Origin: Rubrivivax sp.
GTDB lineage: Bacteria > Pseudomonadota > Gammaproteobacteria > Burkholderiales > Burkholderiaceae_C
DNA length: 42,256 nt
Assembly: GCA_020248945.1 (NCBI GenBank)
Contig: JADCGQ010000078.1
Coordinates: 1-42,256 of the forward strand
Direction: 5' to 3'
Below are positions 1 to 6,997 of this stretch, in pieces. The translations under genes were made by a program, and so were the position numbers. The notes under the pieces are model-generated. The model was given only the letters and a program-made list of their open reading frames with translations, was not told the DNA's origin and searched no databases. Numbering within the stretch: position 1 is the first letter of the stretch; each line of letters begins with the position of its first letter.

Positions 1-72
1 CAGGCTCTCCGCGCCAATGAAGCGCTTGGCGAAGGACACGGTGACACCCTTCGGGCAGTCGAAACCGCCAAT
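1..72 (-). other. Possible truncated coding fragment at window edge
   Basis: The minus strand is open for 24 codons out to the window edge, just after an in-frame TAG at 73-75. It reads IGGFDCPKGVTVSFAKRF and so on, a composition that looks like real protein. There is no start codon, so if real it is a gene whose 5' part was lost at about position 75, with the rest outside the window. I do not recognise the family. A chance open frame is quite possible at this length. Confidence 0.2.
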
Positions 73-676
73 CTACCTGCGTCGAGCGCGGCGCGAATCC
101 CTACCTGCCCGGTGGCCGGCTCGGGCACGCGATGGACTAGTCAGCGCCAACCGTGTCAATTTGCTGGAAAGATACGATTACCCCGACCAGACGCTGGCGC
201 TGCGGGGCATCAGCTTTCGCGTCACCAGCGCCAACGGCGGATCGGTCAACGAACTGAAGATCGTGCCCAACGGGCTCACCATCGACAACGGGCCGATCCT
301 GCGCGCGATCGAAGGCCAGGTCACCCACGCGGAGGTAGCCGACCTGGACGCCAACGGCTCGCCCGAGGTGTACCTCTACGTCCGGTCGGCCGGCTCGGGC
401 TCATACGGCGCGCTGGTGGCTTTCAGCGCCAACAAACGCAAGTCGCTGAGCGAGATCGTGCTGCCGCCGGTCAGCGAAGACATACAGGCTGCCCAGGGCA
501 ACATGGGCCACGACGACTTCGCAGTGGTCGAGCGCACGTTGGTGAGGCGCTTTCCGGTCTACAAGGACAGCGACACCAACGCCACCCCCAGCGGTGGTGT
601 GCGCCAGATGCAGTACCGACTGACACGCGGCGAGGCGACCTGGCGGCTCCAGCTCGACCGCGTGGTCGAGTACTGA
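17..676 (+). CDS. PliI-like inhibitor of I-type lysozyme, probably rearranged at the 5' end
   Basis: The C-terminal 160 or so residues resemble the PliI family, periplasmic proteins that inhibit invertebrate-type lysozymes. Conserved-looking stretches include EVADLDANGSPEVYLYVRSA, GSGSYGALVAFSAN, NMGHDDFAVVE and the C-terminal RQMQYRL. The similarity seems to begin only near residue 54 (about nt 176). PliI proteins normally start with a signal peptide, but here the first 50 residues are Arg/Pro-rich with no hydrophobic core, so they look like unrelated DNA read through in frame. The true start may have been lost, and the protein may not be exported. The gene stands alone, with coding-like scraps on either side. 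The family call is from memory of family motifs and is moderately secure; the truncation is inference. Confidence 0.55.
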   Translation: MKRLAKDTVTPFGQSKPPIYLRRARRESLPARWPARARDGLVSANRVNLLERYDYPDQTLALRGISFRVTSANGGSVNELKIVPNGLTIDNGPILRAIEGQVTHAEVADLDANGSPEVYLYVRSAGSGSYGALVAFSANKRKSLSEIVLPPVSEDIQAAQGNMGHDDFAVVERTLVRRFPVYKDSDTNATPSGGVRQMQYRLTRGEATWRLQLDRVVEY

Positions 677-691
677 CAAGGATACCTGCGG

Positions 692-883
692 TCACCGGTC
701 GGGCGCGGCGATCCGCTTGTAGATCGCGCCCGCCCTCGGTTGCTCCACCCTTCCGTCGACGACGACGTTGATGAGACTGTGGTGATCCAGGGGCATGGAA
801 TCCGACTTGCGACGGTAGAGCTGGTGAAACATGCGGGTGAGTCCGTTGACCGAGAGCAGAAGCTGGCGAACGACCTCTTCCTC
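692..883 (-). pseudogene. Unidentified C-terminal gene remnant
   Basis: A minus-strand frame of 63 codons follows an in-frame TGA at 884-886 and ends at its own stop. It reads EEEVVRQLLLSVNGLTRMF, continues through DHHSLINVVVDGRVEQPR and ends YKRIAAPDR. The mix of hydrophobic and charged residues looks coding rather than antisense. The first ATG is 17 codons in (830-832), so any intact product would be only 46 residues. It could be the decayed end of a longer protein. I do not recognise the family. Confidence 0.25.
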
Positions 884-888
884 TCAAT

Positions 889-909
889 CCGTGGTTCCTT
901 GAACCACGG
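889..909. repeat. Perfect 9-bp inverted repeat, 3-nt loop
   Basis: CCGTGGTTC, CTT, GAACCACGG form a perfect hairpin or operator-like palindrome. It has no T-tract on either side, so it is a poor intrinsic terminator. It sits in the roughly 400-bp stretch (677-1084) with no convincing intact gene, just upstream of the minus-strand coding scrap. The rest of that stretch shows only this dyad and a second hairpin near 1054-1073. Confidence 0.6.
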
Positions 910-1053
910 GAGTCCACGCCCAGAAGCTCGGCACTTTGGCGCTCCCATTGCATCGATCGGGCACAAGCCCGTAGGCACGATCGCGACGTGTACCGACGCT
1001 TGCGGCCGTGCCCCAAGTCGCCCTTAGTGACTCGCCTGGCCCACTTTCCCGAA

Positions 1054-1073
1054 GTCCGCCACGACTGGCGGAC
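1054..1073 (-). terminator. Candidate terminator hairpin after the SPFH/zinc-ribbon operon
   Basis: GTCCGCCA, a 4-nt loop and TGGCGGAC form a perfect 8-bp GC-rich stem about 12 nt beyond the stop codon of the small membrane protein gene. On the minus strand it is followed by TTC rather than a run of T. The position fits the end of an operon, but the missing U-tract makes this a weak intrinsic terminator. Confidence 0.4.
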
Positions 1074-1084
1074 CGGCAAACCCA

Positions 1085-1336
1085 CTACATCGGCCGCACC
1101 CGCTGCCGATGCTCACCAACGTTGTCGCCCTCGATGCGCGAGGCGCGTGTGCCCAGGATCACGTCGATCTTGCGATCGGACTCGGTGCCCTTGAGGGCCA
1201 GCACCTCGACCGCGGTTTCGCGCTCGTAGGCGTGCGACTTGTCGGTGTTGCGGTAGTGGCGGTGCATCAGCCAGTAGAAGGCCGCCCCACTGATCGGGCC
1301 CAGTGCGAGCAGGAAGAGGACGGTTTCGATGTCCAT
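1085..1336 (-). CDS. Small single-pass membrane protein of the SPFH/zinc-ribbon cassette
   Basis: An 83-residue protein with one N-terminal membrane segment (about residues 5-24, VLFLLALGPISGAAFYWLMH). A charged cytoplasmic-type tail follows, with HYRNTDKSHAYERET and a C-terminal EGDNVGEHRQRV. It starts 1 nt after the stop of the zinc-ribbon gene, so the two are almost certainly co-translated. I recall similar short proteins with a DKSH-type motif beside SPFH/zinc-ribbon pairs in other bacteria, but know no tested function. A role as a membrane-bound partner of the two upstream products is inference from spacing and topology. The start is fixed by the tight spacing. Confidence 0.75.
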   Translation of the reverse strand: MDIETVLFLLALGPISGAAFYWLMHRHYRNTDKSHAYERETAVEVLALKGTESDRKIDVILGTRASRIEGDNVGEHRQRVRPM

Positions 1337-1337
1337 C

Positions 1338-2504
1338 TCAGCTCGCGATGATCCAGAGTGCCAGCGCCTCGACCACCGTGCCGATGGTCAGCGCCGCCAG
1401 CACCAGCTTCCACTGCTGCACCGGCACGCTGCCCATGGTCTCGCCGGTACGCCCGTTCACCGCGATGTAGTGCGTGAGGCCCGTTCCCGGGCGGCCACCC
1501 GGCCCCGGCTGGTGGTAGGCGTACAGCCACACCGGCAGGTACATCGACACCCAGCGCGTGCCCTTGATGTCGATGCGCTCGCGTTCCCAGCGCACGCCTC
1601 TGCCGAAGCGCGCCACCGACGGCTGCATCTGCGCACGTGCCATCGACAGCATCTGCTCCTGCAGCCGCGGCACCAGGTGCTGCACGTCGCGGTCACGCCT
1701 TTCGGAGGTGTAGCCCACCAGGTACGAGGCGTTCCACTTCACGGCGTTCTTGGTGTCGAAGGGCAGGATGGTGTTGATGATGTTGTGGGTGTTGCTGCTG
1801 GTGTCCAGGTTGCCGCGCCGGGCGCTGGACTCCAGCGTCAGGTCGTCCACCGTGAAGTCGACATGGCGTTGCACCTGGTAGACATCGGCGTCGTAGAGGG
1901 TCTTCTTGTTCTTGCCTTCGCCCCGGGTGTAGCGGCGCGTCTGCACCTCGCCGACACCCGCCGCGTCGGCGCTGCCCCGCGCATCGACCACCATGTAGGG
2001 CAGGTACACGCCCACCACGTTGTCGGGCGTGAACTCGTCCTTGAAGGCCTGCAGTGCGAACAGCCTGCGCTTGGCCACGAACTGGCTGATGCGCGCCACC
2101 GCGTCGTGTTTCCTCACGCTGAAGGGCAGCACGGCGTCGGGCACCGCGCCGTTGTCGATCTGCTCGTTCACGCCCAGCACATGGCGGCACCAGTGGCAGC
2201 GCGCGGTCAGCGTGGTTTCGGTGTTGATGACGACCTCGGCGCCGCAGCCGCCGCAGTGGTAGCTGCGCAGGTGCGCGGCATCGGCGTCGATGTCGCGCGC
2301 GCCCGACGCGATCTGCGTGCCGCGAAGATCGGCGATGCCCTCGCCCAGGCCGAAGGCCTCTTCCACCCGCGCAGCCGCCCATTCGTGGCGGCAGTACAGG
2401 CAGACCAGCCGGTCGGTGCCGGCGCGTTGCTGCACCTCGGTCGAGCCGCACTTGGGGCACGGGTTGAGGCCGTCCCGCAGCTCCTTCGCCTCGGTGTCGA
2501 TCAT
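1338..2504 (-). CDS. Double zinc-ribbon, tail-anchored membrane protein (YdjG-like)
   Basis: A 388-residue protein with two zinc ribbons: C16-x2-C19 with C35-x2-C38, and C84-x2-C87 with C103-x2-C106. A long middle domain of unknown fold follows, then a single C-terminal membrane segment (about 365-387, WKLVLAALTIGTVVEALALW). Proteins like this are often labelled TFIIB-type zinc ribbon or, misleadingly, primosomal protein N'-like. The architecture resembles Bacillus subtilis YdjG, encoded in the pspA-ydjGHI operon and linked to recruiting PspA to the membrane. Here it lies 14 nt downstream of an SPFH-SHOCT gene, matching the YdjI-YdjG pairing. No PspA gene is in the window. The membrane-stress role is inferred from the family and neighbours. 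Confidence 0.75.
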   Translation of the reverse strand: MIDTEAKELRDGLNPCPKCGSTEVQQRAGTDRLVCLYCRHEWAAARVEEAFGLGEGIADLRGTQIASGARDIDADAAHLRSYHCGGCGAEVVINTETTLTARCHWCRHVLGVNEQIDNGAVPDAVLPFSVRKHDAVARISQFVAKRRLFALQAFKDEFTPDNVVGVYLPYMVVDARGSADAAGVGEVQTRRYTRGEGKNKKTLYDADVYQVQRHVDFTVDDLTLESSARRGNLDTSSNTHNIINTILPFDTKNAVKWNASYLVGYTSERRDRDVQHLVPRLQEQMLSMARAQMQPSVARFGRGVRWERERIDIKGTRWVSMYLPVWLYAYHQPGPGGRPGTGLTHYIAVNGRTGETMGSVPVQQWKLVLAALTIGTVVEALALWIIAS

Positions 2505-2518
2505 GGCCGTGCGGGCCT

Positions 2519-3703
2519 CTACAGACCCAGCGCCTTGGTCTTGACCGCGTCGTAGTCGGCCTGCGTGATGAGGCCGGCATCGAGCATCTGCTTGGCCCGC
2601 GTCAGGCGTGCGACGGGGTCATCGGCGGCCGGCGCCGCGGCCACCGGCGCTGCGGGCGCCACGGCCGGGGCCAGCGCCACCGGCTGCTGCAGCCCGGCCA
2701 GGCCGCCCATGCCGCCGGTGACCATGCCCATGCCCACGATGCCGCCGACACCGGCGTTCTGGCCTGCCGCCTGGATGCCGGCCGCCACCGAGGCCTGCAG
2801 GTTGGAGTTGCCGCGCGCGCCGGCCAGTGCGTCGGCCCGCTGTACCGTCTTCAGCAACTCGCGGCTGTGGGCGTCGTACTCGATGGCGACGATGGCGGTC
2901 TTGACGATCACCAGGCCGCGGTCGGTCTTCCAGCGGTAGGCCGTTTCGACGGCATCCGAAAGGCTGCTGGCAAAGCCGATGGCGTCTTGCTGGATGCGGG
3001 TGATCCGGTTGCCCTTGGCGGGATCGTTCGTGTAGGCGCTGAAGGCCGGCGCCAGCGAACTGACGACCTCGTTGAACAGCTGGCCGGCGGCGGCGTTGTC
3101 CAGGTCGGTGAAGTCGAACACCTGGCCGGACTGCAGGTAGCTCGCGGGCACGAAGCTCTTGACGAAGCGGATCGGGTCGACGATCTGCAGCGTGTAGCTG
3201 CCGCGCGTGATGGCGCCGACCTGCGCGTTGAGGTAGCCGTCGTCCCAGTAGATCTCGGACTGCGTGCCGAAGCGGTTGTTCGGCAGCTCCTTCAGCGAGA
3301 CGAAAAACGCCGCCTGCTGCGAGCCCGGCTGGCCCCCGAACTTGAAGCGCACCCAGCTCTGCAGCACCAGCGATTCGAACAGCCCGCCGCCGCTGAAGAT
3401 GGACTTGGACTGCAGATCGTTCGACTGCCACTCGTAGGCGCCGGCCTCGGCCACCAGGGCCGTGACGCCGCCGTCCTGCATGAGCAGCAGGCCATAGCCT
3501 TCGGGCACGACGATGCGCGAGCCGTTGGTGATGATGTTCGTCGAGCCCCGGGTGTTGGAGCCTCGCCCGGCGTTGGTGCCGCTGGGCACCGCCGCGAACA
3601 GCGCGGCGGTCGGCGGCAGGCCGTCGGGCACGGTGTAGAAGTCCTGCCACTGGTCGGCGAGCGAGCCGCCGATCGAACCAACCGCTGCCTGAATCAGACC
3701 CAT
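2519..3703 (-). CDS. SPFH-domain protein with C-terminal SHOCT domain (YdjI-like)
   Basis: A 394-residue protein of the virion-core/YdjI type. An SPFH-like region covers most of residues 20-290. A Gly/Ala/Met-rich and then Ala/Pro-rich linker follows. A SHOCT domain lies at the extreme C-terminus (DDPVARLTRAKQMLDAGLI). SPFH proteins form membrane-associated oligomers; SHOCT domains are short oligomerisation or membrane-linked modules. I chose the start at MGLIQAAVGS because AAGGAA lies just upstream and family members begin this way; an in-frame ATG 45 nt further upstream is less likely. It is the first gene of a three-gene operon with the zinc-ribbon and small membrane proteins. Its leader contains a perfect 9-bp dyad. 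Confidence 0.8.
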   Translation of the reverse strand: MGLIQAAVGSIGGSLADQWQDFYTVPDGLPPTAALFAAVPSGTNAGRGSNTRGSTNIITNGSRIVVPEGYGLLLMQDGGVTALVAEAGAYEWQSNDLQSKSIFSGGGLFESLVLQSWVRFKFGGQPGSQQAAFFVSLKELPNNRFGTQSEIYWDDGYLNAQVGAITRGSYTLQIVDPIRFVKSFVPASYLQSGQVFDFTDLDNAAAGQLFNEVVSSLAPAFSAYTNDPAKGNRITRIQQDAIGFASSLSDAVETAYRWKTDRGLVIVKTAIVAIEYDAHSRELLKTVQRADALAGARGNSNLQASVAAGIQAAGQNAGVGGIVGMGMVTGGMGGLAGLQQPVALAPAVAPAAPVAAAPAADDPVARLTRAKQMLDAGLITQADYDAVKTKALGL

Positions 3704-3742
3704 GATGTGTTCCTTGTGCGCGATGGCGCGTATGGCCGGCCT

Positions 3743-3769
3743 TGGCATGACCCGTTGCGAGTCATGCCA
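3743..3769. promoter_or_regulatory. Operator-like dyad upstream of the SPFH gene
   Basis: TGGCATGAC, nine bases, then GTCATGCCA form a perfect 9-bp inverted repeat in the 94-nt gap between the Pat-like gene and the SPFH gene. It lies about 40 nt before the SPFH start and just downstream of a possible minus-strand -10 (TATGCT). It could be a repressor or activator site for the stress cassette, or the end-of-transcript hairpin of the gene before it. No T-tract follows on the minus strand, so a protein-binding site seems more likely. Confidence 0.4.
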
Positions 3770-3797
3770 GAGAAAAGCATAGCCGACGGAGCCTGGT

Positions 3798-6479
3798 TCA
3801 GGTGCCCTGCAGACCCAGGCTCACCACCACGACGTCGCCTTCGACACGCTCGGCAAACCCCAGGTGCCGGCACAGGCCGAGCATGGCCCGGTTCTCGCCC
3901 AGCACCTCGCCCACCAGCTGCTGCGTGCCCCGCTGGCGCAAGTGCTCGATCAGGGCCCGCATCAGCCGTCCGCCGAGGCCCTGGCCCTTGAGGTCGCTGC
4001 GCACCACGACGCCGAACTCGGCGCTCTCGTTGTCGGGGTCGCATGCCGCACGCGCAGCGCCGAGCGTCTGTTCGACGCCGCCCTCGCCCACCACGGTGGC
4101 CACGAAGGCCATCTCGCGTTCGTAGTCGATCTGCACCAGGCGCGCGAGCTCGCTGCGCGGCAGGCTGCGGCGGCTGTAGAACACGCGCATGCGGATGTCT
4201 TCGGGCGACAGCTGCTCCAGAAAGGCCAGGTGCTGCGGCTCGTCTTCGGGGCGGATGGGGCGGATCGTCAGCTCACGCCCCTGCCAGGGCAGCCGCTGCA
4301 CCAGGTGCGCCGGGTAGGGCCGTATCGCAAAACGTGCGGCACCGCCGGGCGCGGCGGCGCTCACGCGCACACGGGCATCGAGCGCGATCACGCCGTCGGC
4401 GTCGGCCAGCAGCGGGTTGATGTCGAGCTCGGTGATGCGCGGCTCGGCCGCCAGCAGCTCGGCCACGGCCACGAGTGCGCGCTCCACAGCTGCGGTGTCG
4501 GCAGCGGGCACGTCGCGCCAGCCCGCGAGCAGGCGGCTCACGCGGGTGCGGCGCACCAGCGCGGCGGCCAGCGTGCGGTTCAGCGGCGGCAAGGCCAAGG
4601 CGCGGTCGGCCATCACCTCCACCGCCGTGCCGCCCTGGCCGAACAGGATGACGGGGCCGAACAGCGGGTCGAGGCTGCCGCCGACGATGAGCTCCTGCGC
4701 CCGCGGCCGGCGCACCATGGCCTGCACGGTGAAGCCCTCCACCCGCGCCTGCGGCTGCAGCCGCGCCACGCGTGCCAGCATGGCGTGGGCGGCCTCGGCC
4801 ACGGCCGCCTCGGTCTCGAGGTTGAGCGCCACGCCGCCGACATCGCTCTTGTGCGTGATCTGCGGCGAGAGGATCTTCAGCACCGCGGGCAAGCCCAGAT
4901 CGCGCGCCGCCGCCACGGCCGCATCGGCATCGGGTGGCACCACGCGCGTGCCCACCACTGGCACGCCGCAAGCCGCAAGCAGGGCCTTGGCCTCGGGCTC
5001 GCTGAGCCACTCGCGGCCATCGGACAGCGCCTGGTCCACCAGCGCGGCCACGGCAGCAGAGTCGATGACTGCCTGCTCGCCCAGCGGCGGGCACTGCGCC
5101 AGCGCGTCCTGGTTGTCGCGGTAGGTGAGCAACTGCGCAAAGGCGGCCACGGCGGCCTCGGGCGTGGCGTAACACGGGATGCCGGCCGCGCCGAAGGCCT
5201 GGCGCGCGCCGCGCACGGCGGCGTCGCCCAGCCAGCCGGCCAGCACGCGGCCCGGGTGCTGGTGCAGCAACGGCAGCAAGGCCTCGGCAATGTCGGGCGC
5301 GGGCACGATGGCGGTGGGCGCGTGCATGAAGAGCACGGTGCCGGCCTCGGGCTCGGCCAGCAGCGTGCGCAGCGTATCGACGTACCGGGTGGCAGGCGCG
5401 TCGCCGATGATGTCCACCGGGTTGGCGCCACTCCAGTTGGGCGGCAGCACGGCATCGATTGCGCTCCGCAGGGCCGGCGTCATCGGCGCCAGTTCCACGC
5501 CGGCGGCTGCGGCCGCGTCGGCCGCCATCACGCCGGCGCCGCCGCCGTTGGTGACGATCATCAGCCGGCGCGCCACACCGCCAGCCGGCAGCGCGCTGCG
5601 CGCCTCGGCATGGTGGTGTGCCAGGGTCTCGGCGGCGTCGAACAGCTGCTGCAGGGTGTCCACGCGCAGCATGCCGGCGCGGCGGATGGCGGCGTCGAAC
5701 ACCAGGTCGCTGGCCGCCAGCGCGCCCGTGTGCGAGGACGCCGCGGCCGCGCCCTGCGGGCTGCGCCCGGCCTTCACCACCAGCACCGGCTTGTTGCGCG
5801 CCGCGGCGCGCGCCGCGCTCATGAACTTGCGCGCGCCCTCGATGCTTTCGATGTACAGCAGGATGGCCTGCGTGCGCGCATCGCTGGCCAGCCAGTCCAG
5901 CAGGTCGGCGAAGTCGATGTCGGCGTGTTCGCCCAGCGAGACGCAGTGCGAAAAGCCGATGCCGCGGCCTTGCGCCCAGTCGAGCATGGCGGTGACGAGC
6001 GCCCCGGACTGCGACACGAAGGCCAGGCCGCCCGCAGGCACGCCGGTGTGCGCAAAGCTGGCGTCGAGCCGCGCGTGTGGCGAGATCAGTCCCAGGCAGT
6101 TGGGCCCCAGGATGCGCAGCAGGTGCCGCCGGGCGGCGTCGAGCATGGCCTGGCGTTGCTCACGCGTCTGCCCGGCCGTCAACACCACGGCGGCGCGTGT
6201 GCCGCGTTCGCCCAGCGCTGCGATCACGTCGGCCACCGCCGCCGGCGGCGTGCACACCACGGCCAGTTCGGGCGCCGCCGGCAGCGCCGCCACGCTGGCA
6301 AAGGCCGGCTCGCCGCCGATGGTGGCGCGCTTCGGGTTCACGGGCCAGCACGGGCCCTCGAAGCCGCCGCGGCGCAGGTTGCGCCAGACGGTGGCGCCGA
6401 CGCTGCCGGGGCTGTCGCTGGCGCCGATGACGGCCACCGAGTGCGGGTCGAACAGGGCGTCGAGATGGCGGATGCTCAT
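3798..6479 (-). CDS. Pat-like protein: NDP-forming acyl-CoA synthetase fused to GNAT acetyltransferase
   Basis: An 893-residue protein close in length to enteric Pat/PatZ (YfiQ). In order: a CoA-binding Rossmann domain (SVAVIGASDSPGSVG, residues 14-28), succinyl-CoA-ligase-like domains with the SHTGAL loop (His250), an ATP-grasp domain (from about 495; ITHKSDVGGVAL), and a C-terminal GNAT domain from about 715 with the acetyl-CoA loop QGLGGRLM. Pat enzymes acetylate lysines, classically turning off acetyl-CoA synthetase. Enteric Pat is reported to have lost synthetase activity with its catalytic histidine. Here the His-bearing loop is kept, so a working ligase half is possible. The start at MSIRHLDALF fits the family; the 33 codons upstream are Arg-rich and unlikely. 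It is transcribed divergently from the GlsB gene. Confidence 0.85.
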   Translation of the reverse strand: MSIRHLDALFDPHSVAVIGASDSPGSVGATVWRNLRRGGFEGPCWPVNPKRATIGGEPAFASVAALPAAPELAVVCTPPAAVADVIAALGERGTRAAVVLTAGQTREQRQAMLDAARRHLLRILGPNCLGLISPHARLDASFAHTGVPAGGLAFVSQSGALVTAMLDWAQGRGIGFSHCVSLGEHADIDFADLLDWLASDARTQAILLYIESIEGARKFMSAARAAARNKPVLVVKAGRSPQGAAAASSHTGALAASDLVFDAAIRRAGMLRVDTLQQLFDAAETLAHHHAEARSALPAGGVARRLMIVTNGGGAGVMAADAAAAAGVELAPMTPALRSAIDAVLPPNWSGANPVDIIGDAPATRYVDTLRTLLAEPEAGTVLFMHAPTAIVPAPDIAEALLPLLHQHPGRVLAGWLGDAAVRGARQAFGAAGIPCYATPEAAVAAFAQLLTYRDNQDALAQCPPLGEQAVIDSAAVAALVDQALSDGREWLSEPEAKALLAACGVPVVGTRVVPPDADAAVAAARDLGLPAVLKILSPQITHKSDVGGVALNLETEAAVAEAAHAMLARVARLQPQARVEGFTVQAMVRRPRAQELIVGGSLDPLFGPVILFGQGGTAVEVMADRALALPPLNRTLAAALVRRTRVSRLLAGWRDVPAADTAAVERALVAVAELLAAEPRITELDINPLLADADGVIALDARVRVSAAAPGGAARFAIRPYPAHLVQRLPWQGRELTIRPIRPEDEPQHLAFLEQLSPEDIRMRVFYSRRSLPRSELARLVQIDYEREMAFVATVVGEGGVEQTLGAARAACDPDNESAEFGVVVRSDLKGQGLGGRLMRALIEHLRQRGTQQLVGEVLGENRAMLGLCRHLGFAERVEGDVVVVSLGLQGT

Positions 6480-6532
6480 GCGCCGATGATGCGCGAGGCG
6501 CGGTGACGGCGTTCTGACGGATCGCAAGGGCG

Positions 6533-6565
6533 CGCAAGCCCGGCCCGGGCGGATCCGGGCTTGCG
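6533..6565. repeat. Strong 11-bp hairpin in the divergent Pat/GlsB promoter region
   Basis: CGCAAGCCCGG, an 11-nt loop and CCGGGCTTGCG form a perfect inverted repeat between two divergent genes. A smaller dyad follows (GCACGG, 5 nt, CCGTGC at 6575-6591). Because both flanking genes point away from it, this is not a terminator. It may be a regulator site shared by both promoters or a structure in the 5' leader of the Pat-like gene. Confidence 0.6.
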
Positions 6566-6664
6566 TCCGCGAACGCACGGACAGGCCGTGCCGGCCGCCC
6601 CAGAGTCGGCGCTTCTTGTCCGGCGCTTTCGTGCCGGTGTTCTCGACGAATCGGGAGTGCGCGC

Positions 6665-6934
6665 ATGAACCTCATCATCTGGCTCGTCGTCGGCGGCCTC
6701 ATCGGCTGGCTCGCCAGCCTCCTCATGAAGACCGACGGCCAGCAGGGCATCCTGCTCAACGTGGTCGTCGGCATCGTCGGCGCCTTGCTGGCCGGCTGGT
6801 TCCTGTCTCCGATGGTGGGCGTGAGCACCATCAACCAGGGCAACTTCAGCCTGCCCGCCCTGGGCGTGTCCTTCATCGGCGCGGCCGTGCTGCTGGCCAT
6901 CGTCAACCTGTTCCGCCGCGGCGCCACGCGCTGA
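6665..6934 (+). CDS. GlsB/YeaQ/YmgE family stress-response membrane protein
   Basis: An 89-residue, very hydrophobic protein with about three membrane segments. It begins IIWLVVGGLIGWLASLLM and has the glycine-rich pattern GGLIGW...LNVVVGIVGALLAG typical of the transglycosylase-associated (GlsB/YeaQ/YmgE) family. These small inner-membrane proteins are linked to general or acid stress, but their molecular role is unclear. GGGAG lies close upstream of the ATG. It is a single gene, divergent from the Pat-like gene. Confidence 0.9.
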   Translation: MNLIIWLVVGGLIGWLASLLMKTDGQQGILLNVVVGIVGALLAGWFLSPMVGVSTINQGNFSLPALGVSFIGAAVLLAIVNLFRRGATR

Positions 6935-6997
6935 GGTTGCGGTACCGAACGGGCCGCGGCATGCCTGGAGGCAGCGCTGCGGGTTCGCGAGGACGAT

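Noticed and set aside
740..1027. Plus-strand 95-codon frame
   Set aside because: It has no clear ribosome site and no recognisable motif, and overlaps the minus-strand scrap and the 889-909 dyad.
471..1085. Minus-strand frame of about 200 codons at the left edge
   Set aside because: It is rich in Arg, Ser, Gly and His with no domain pattern and is probably out of frame; a different, shorter frame at 692-883 looks more like real protein.
2519..3748. Longer start for the SPFH gene
   Set aside because: The extra 15 residues (PRPAIRAIAHKEHI) read through the ribosome site of the better start at 3703.
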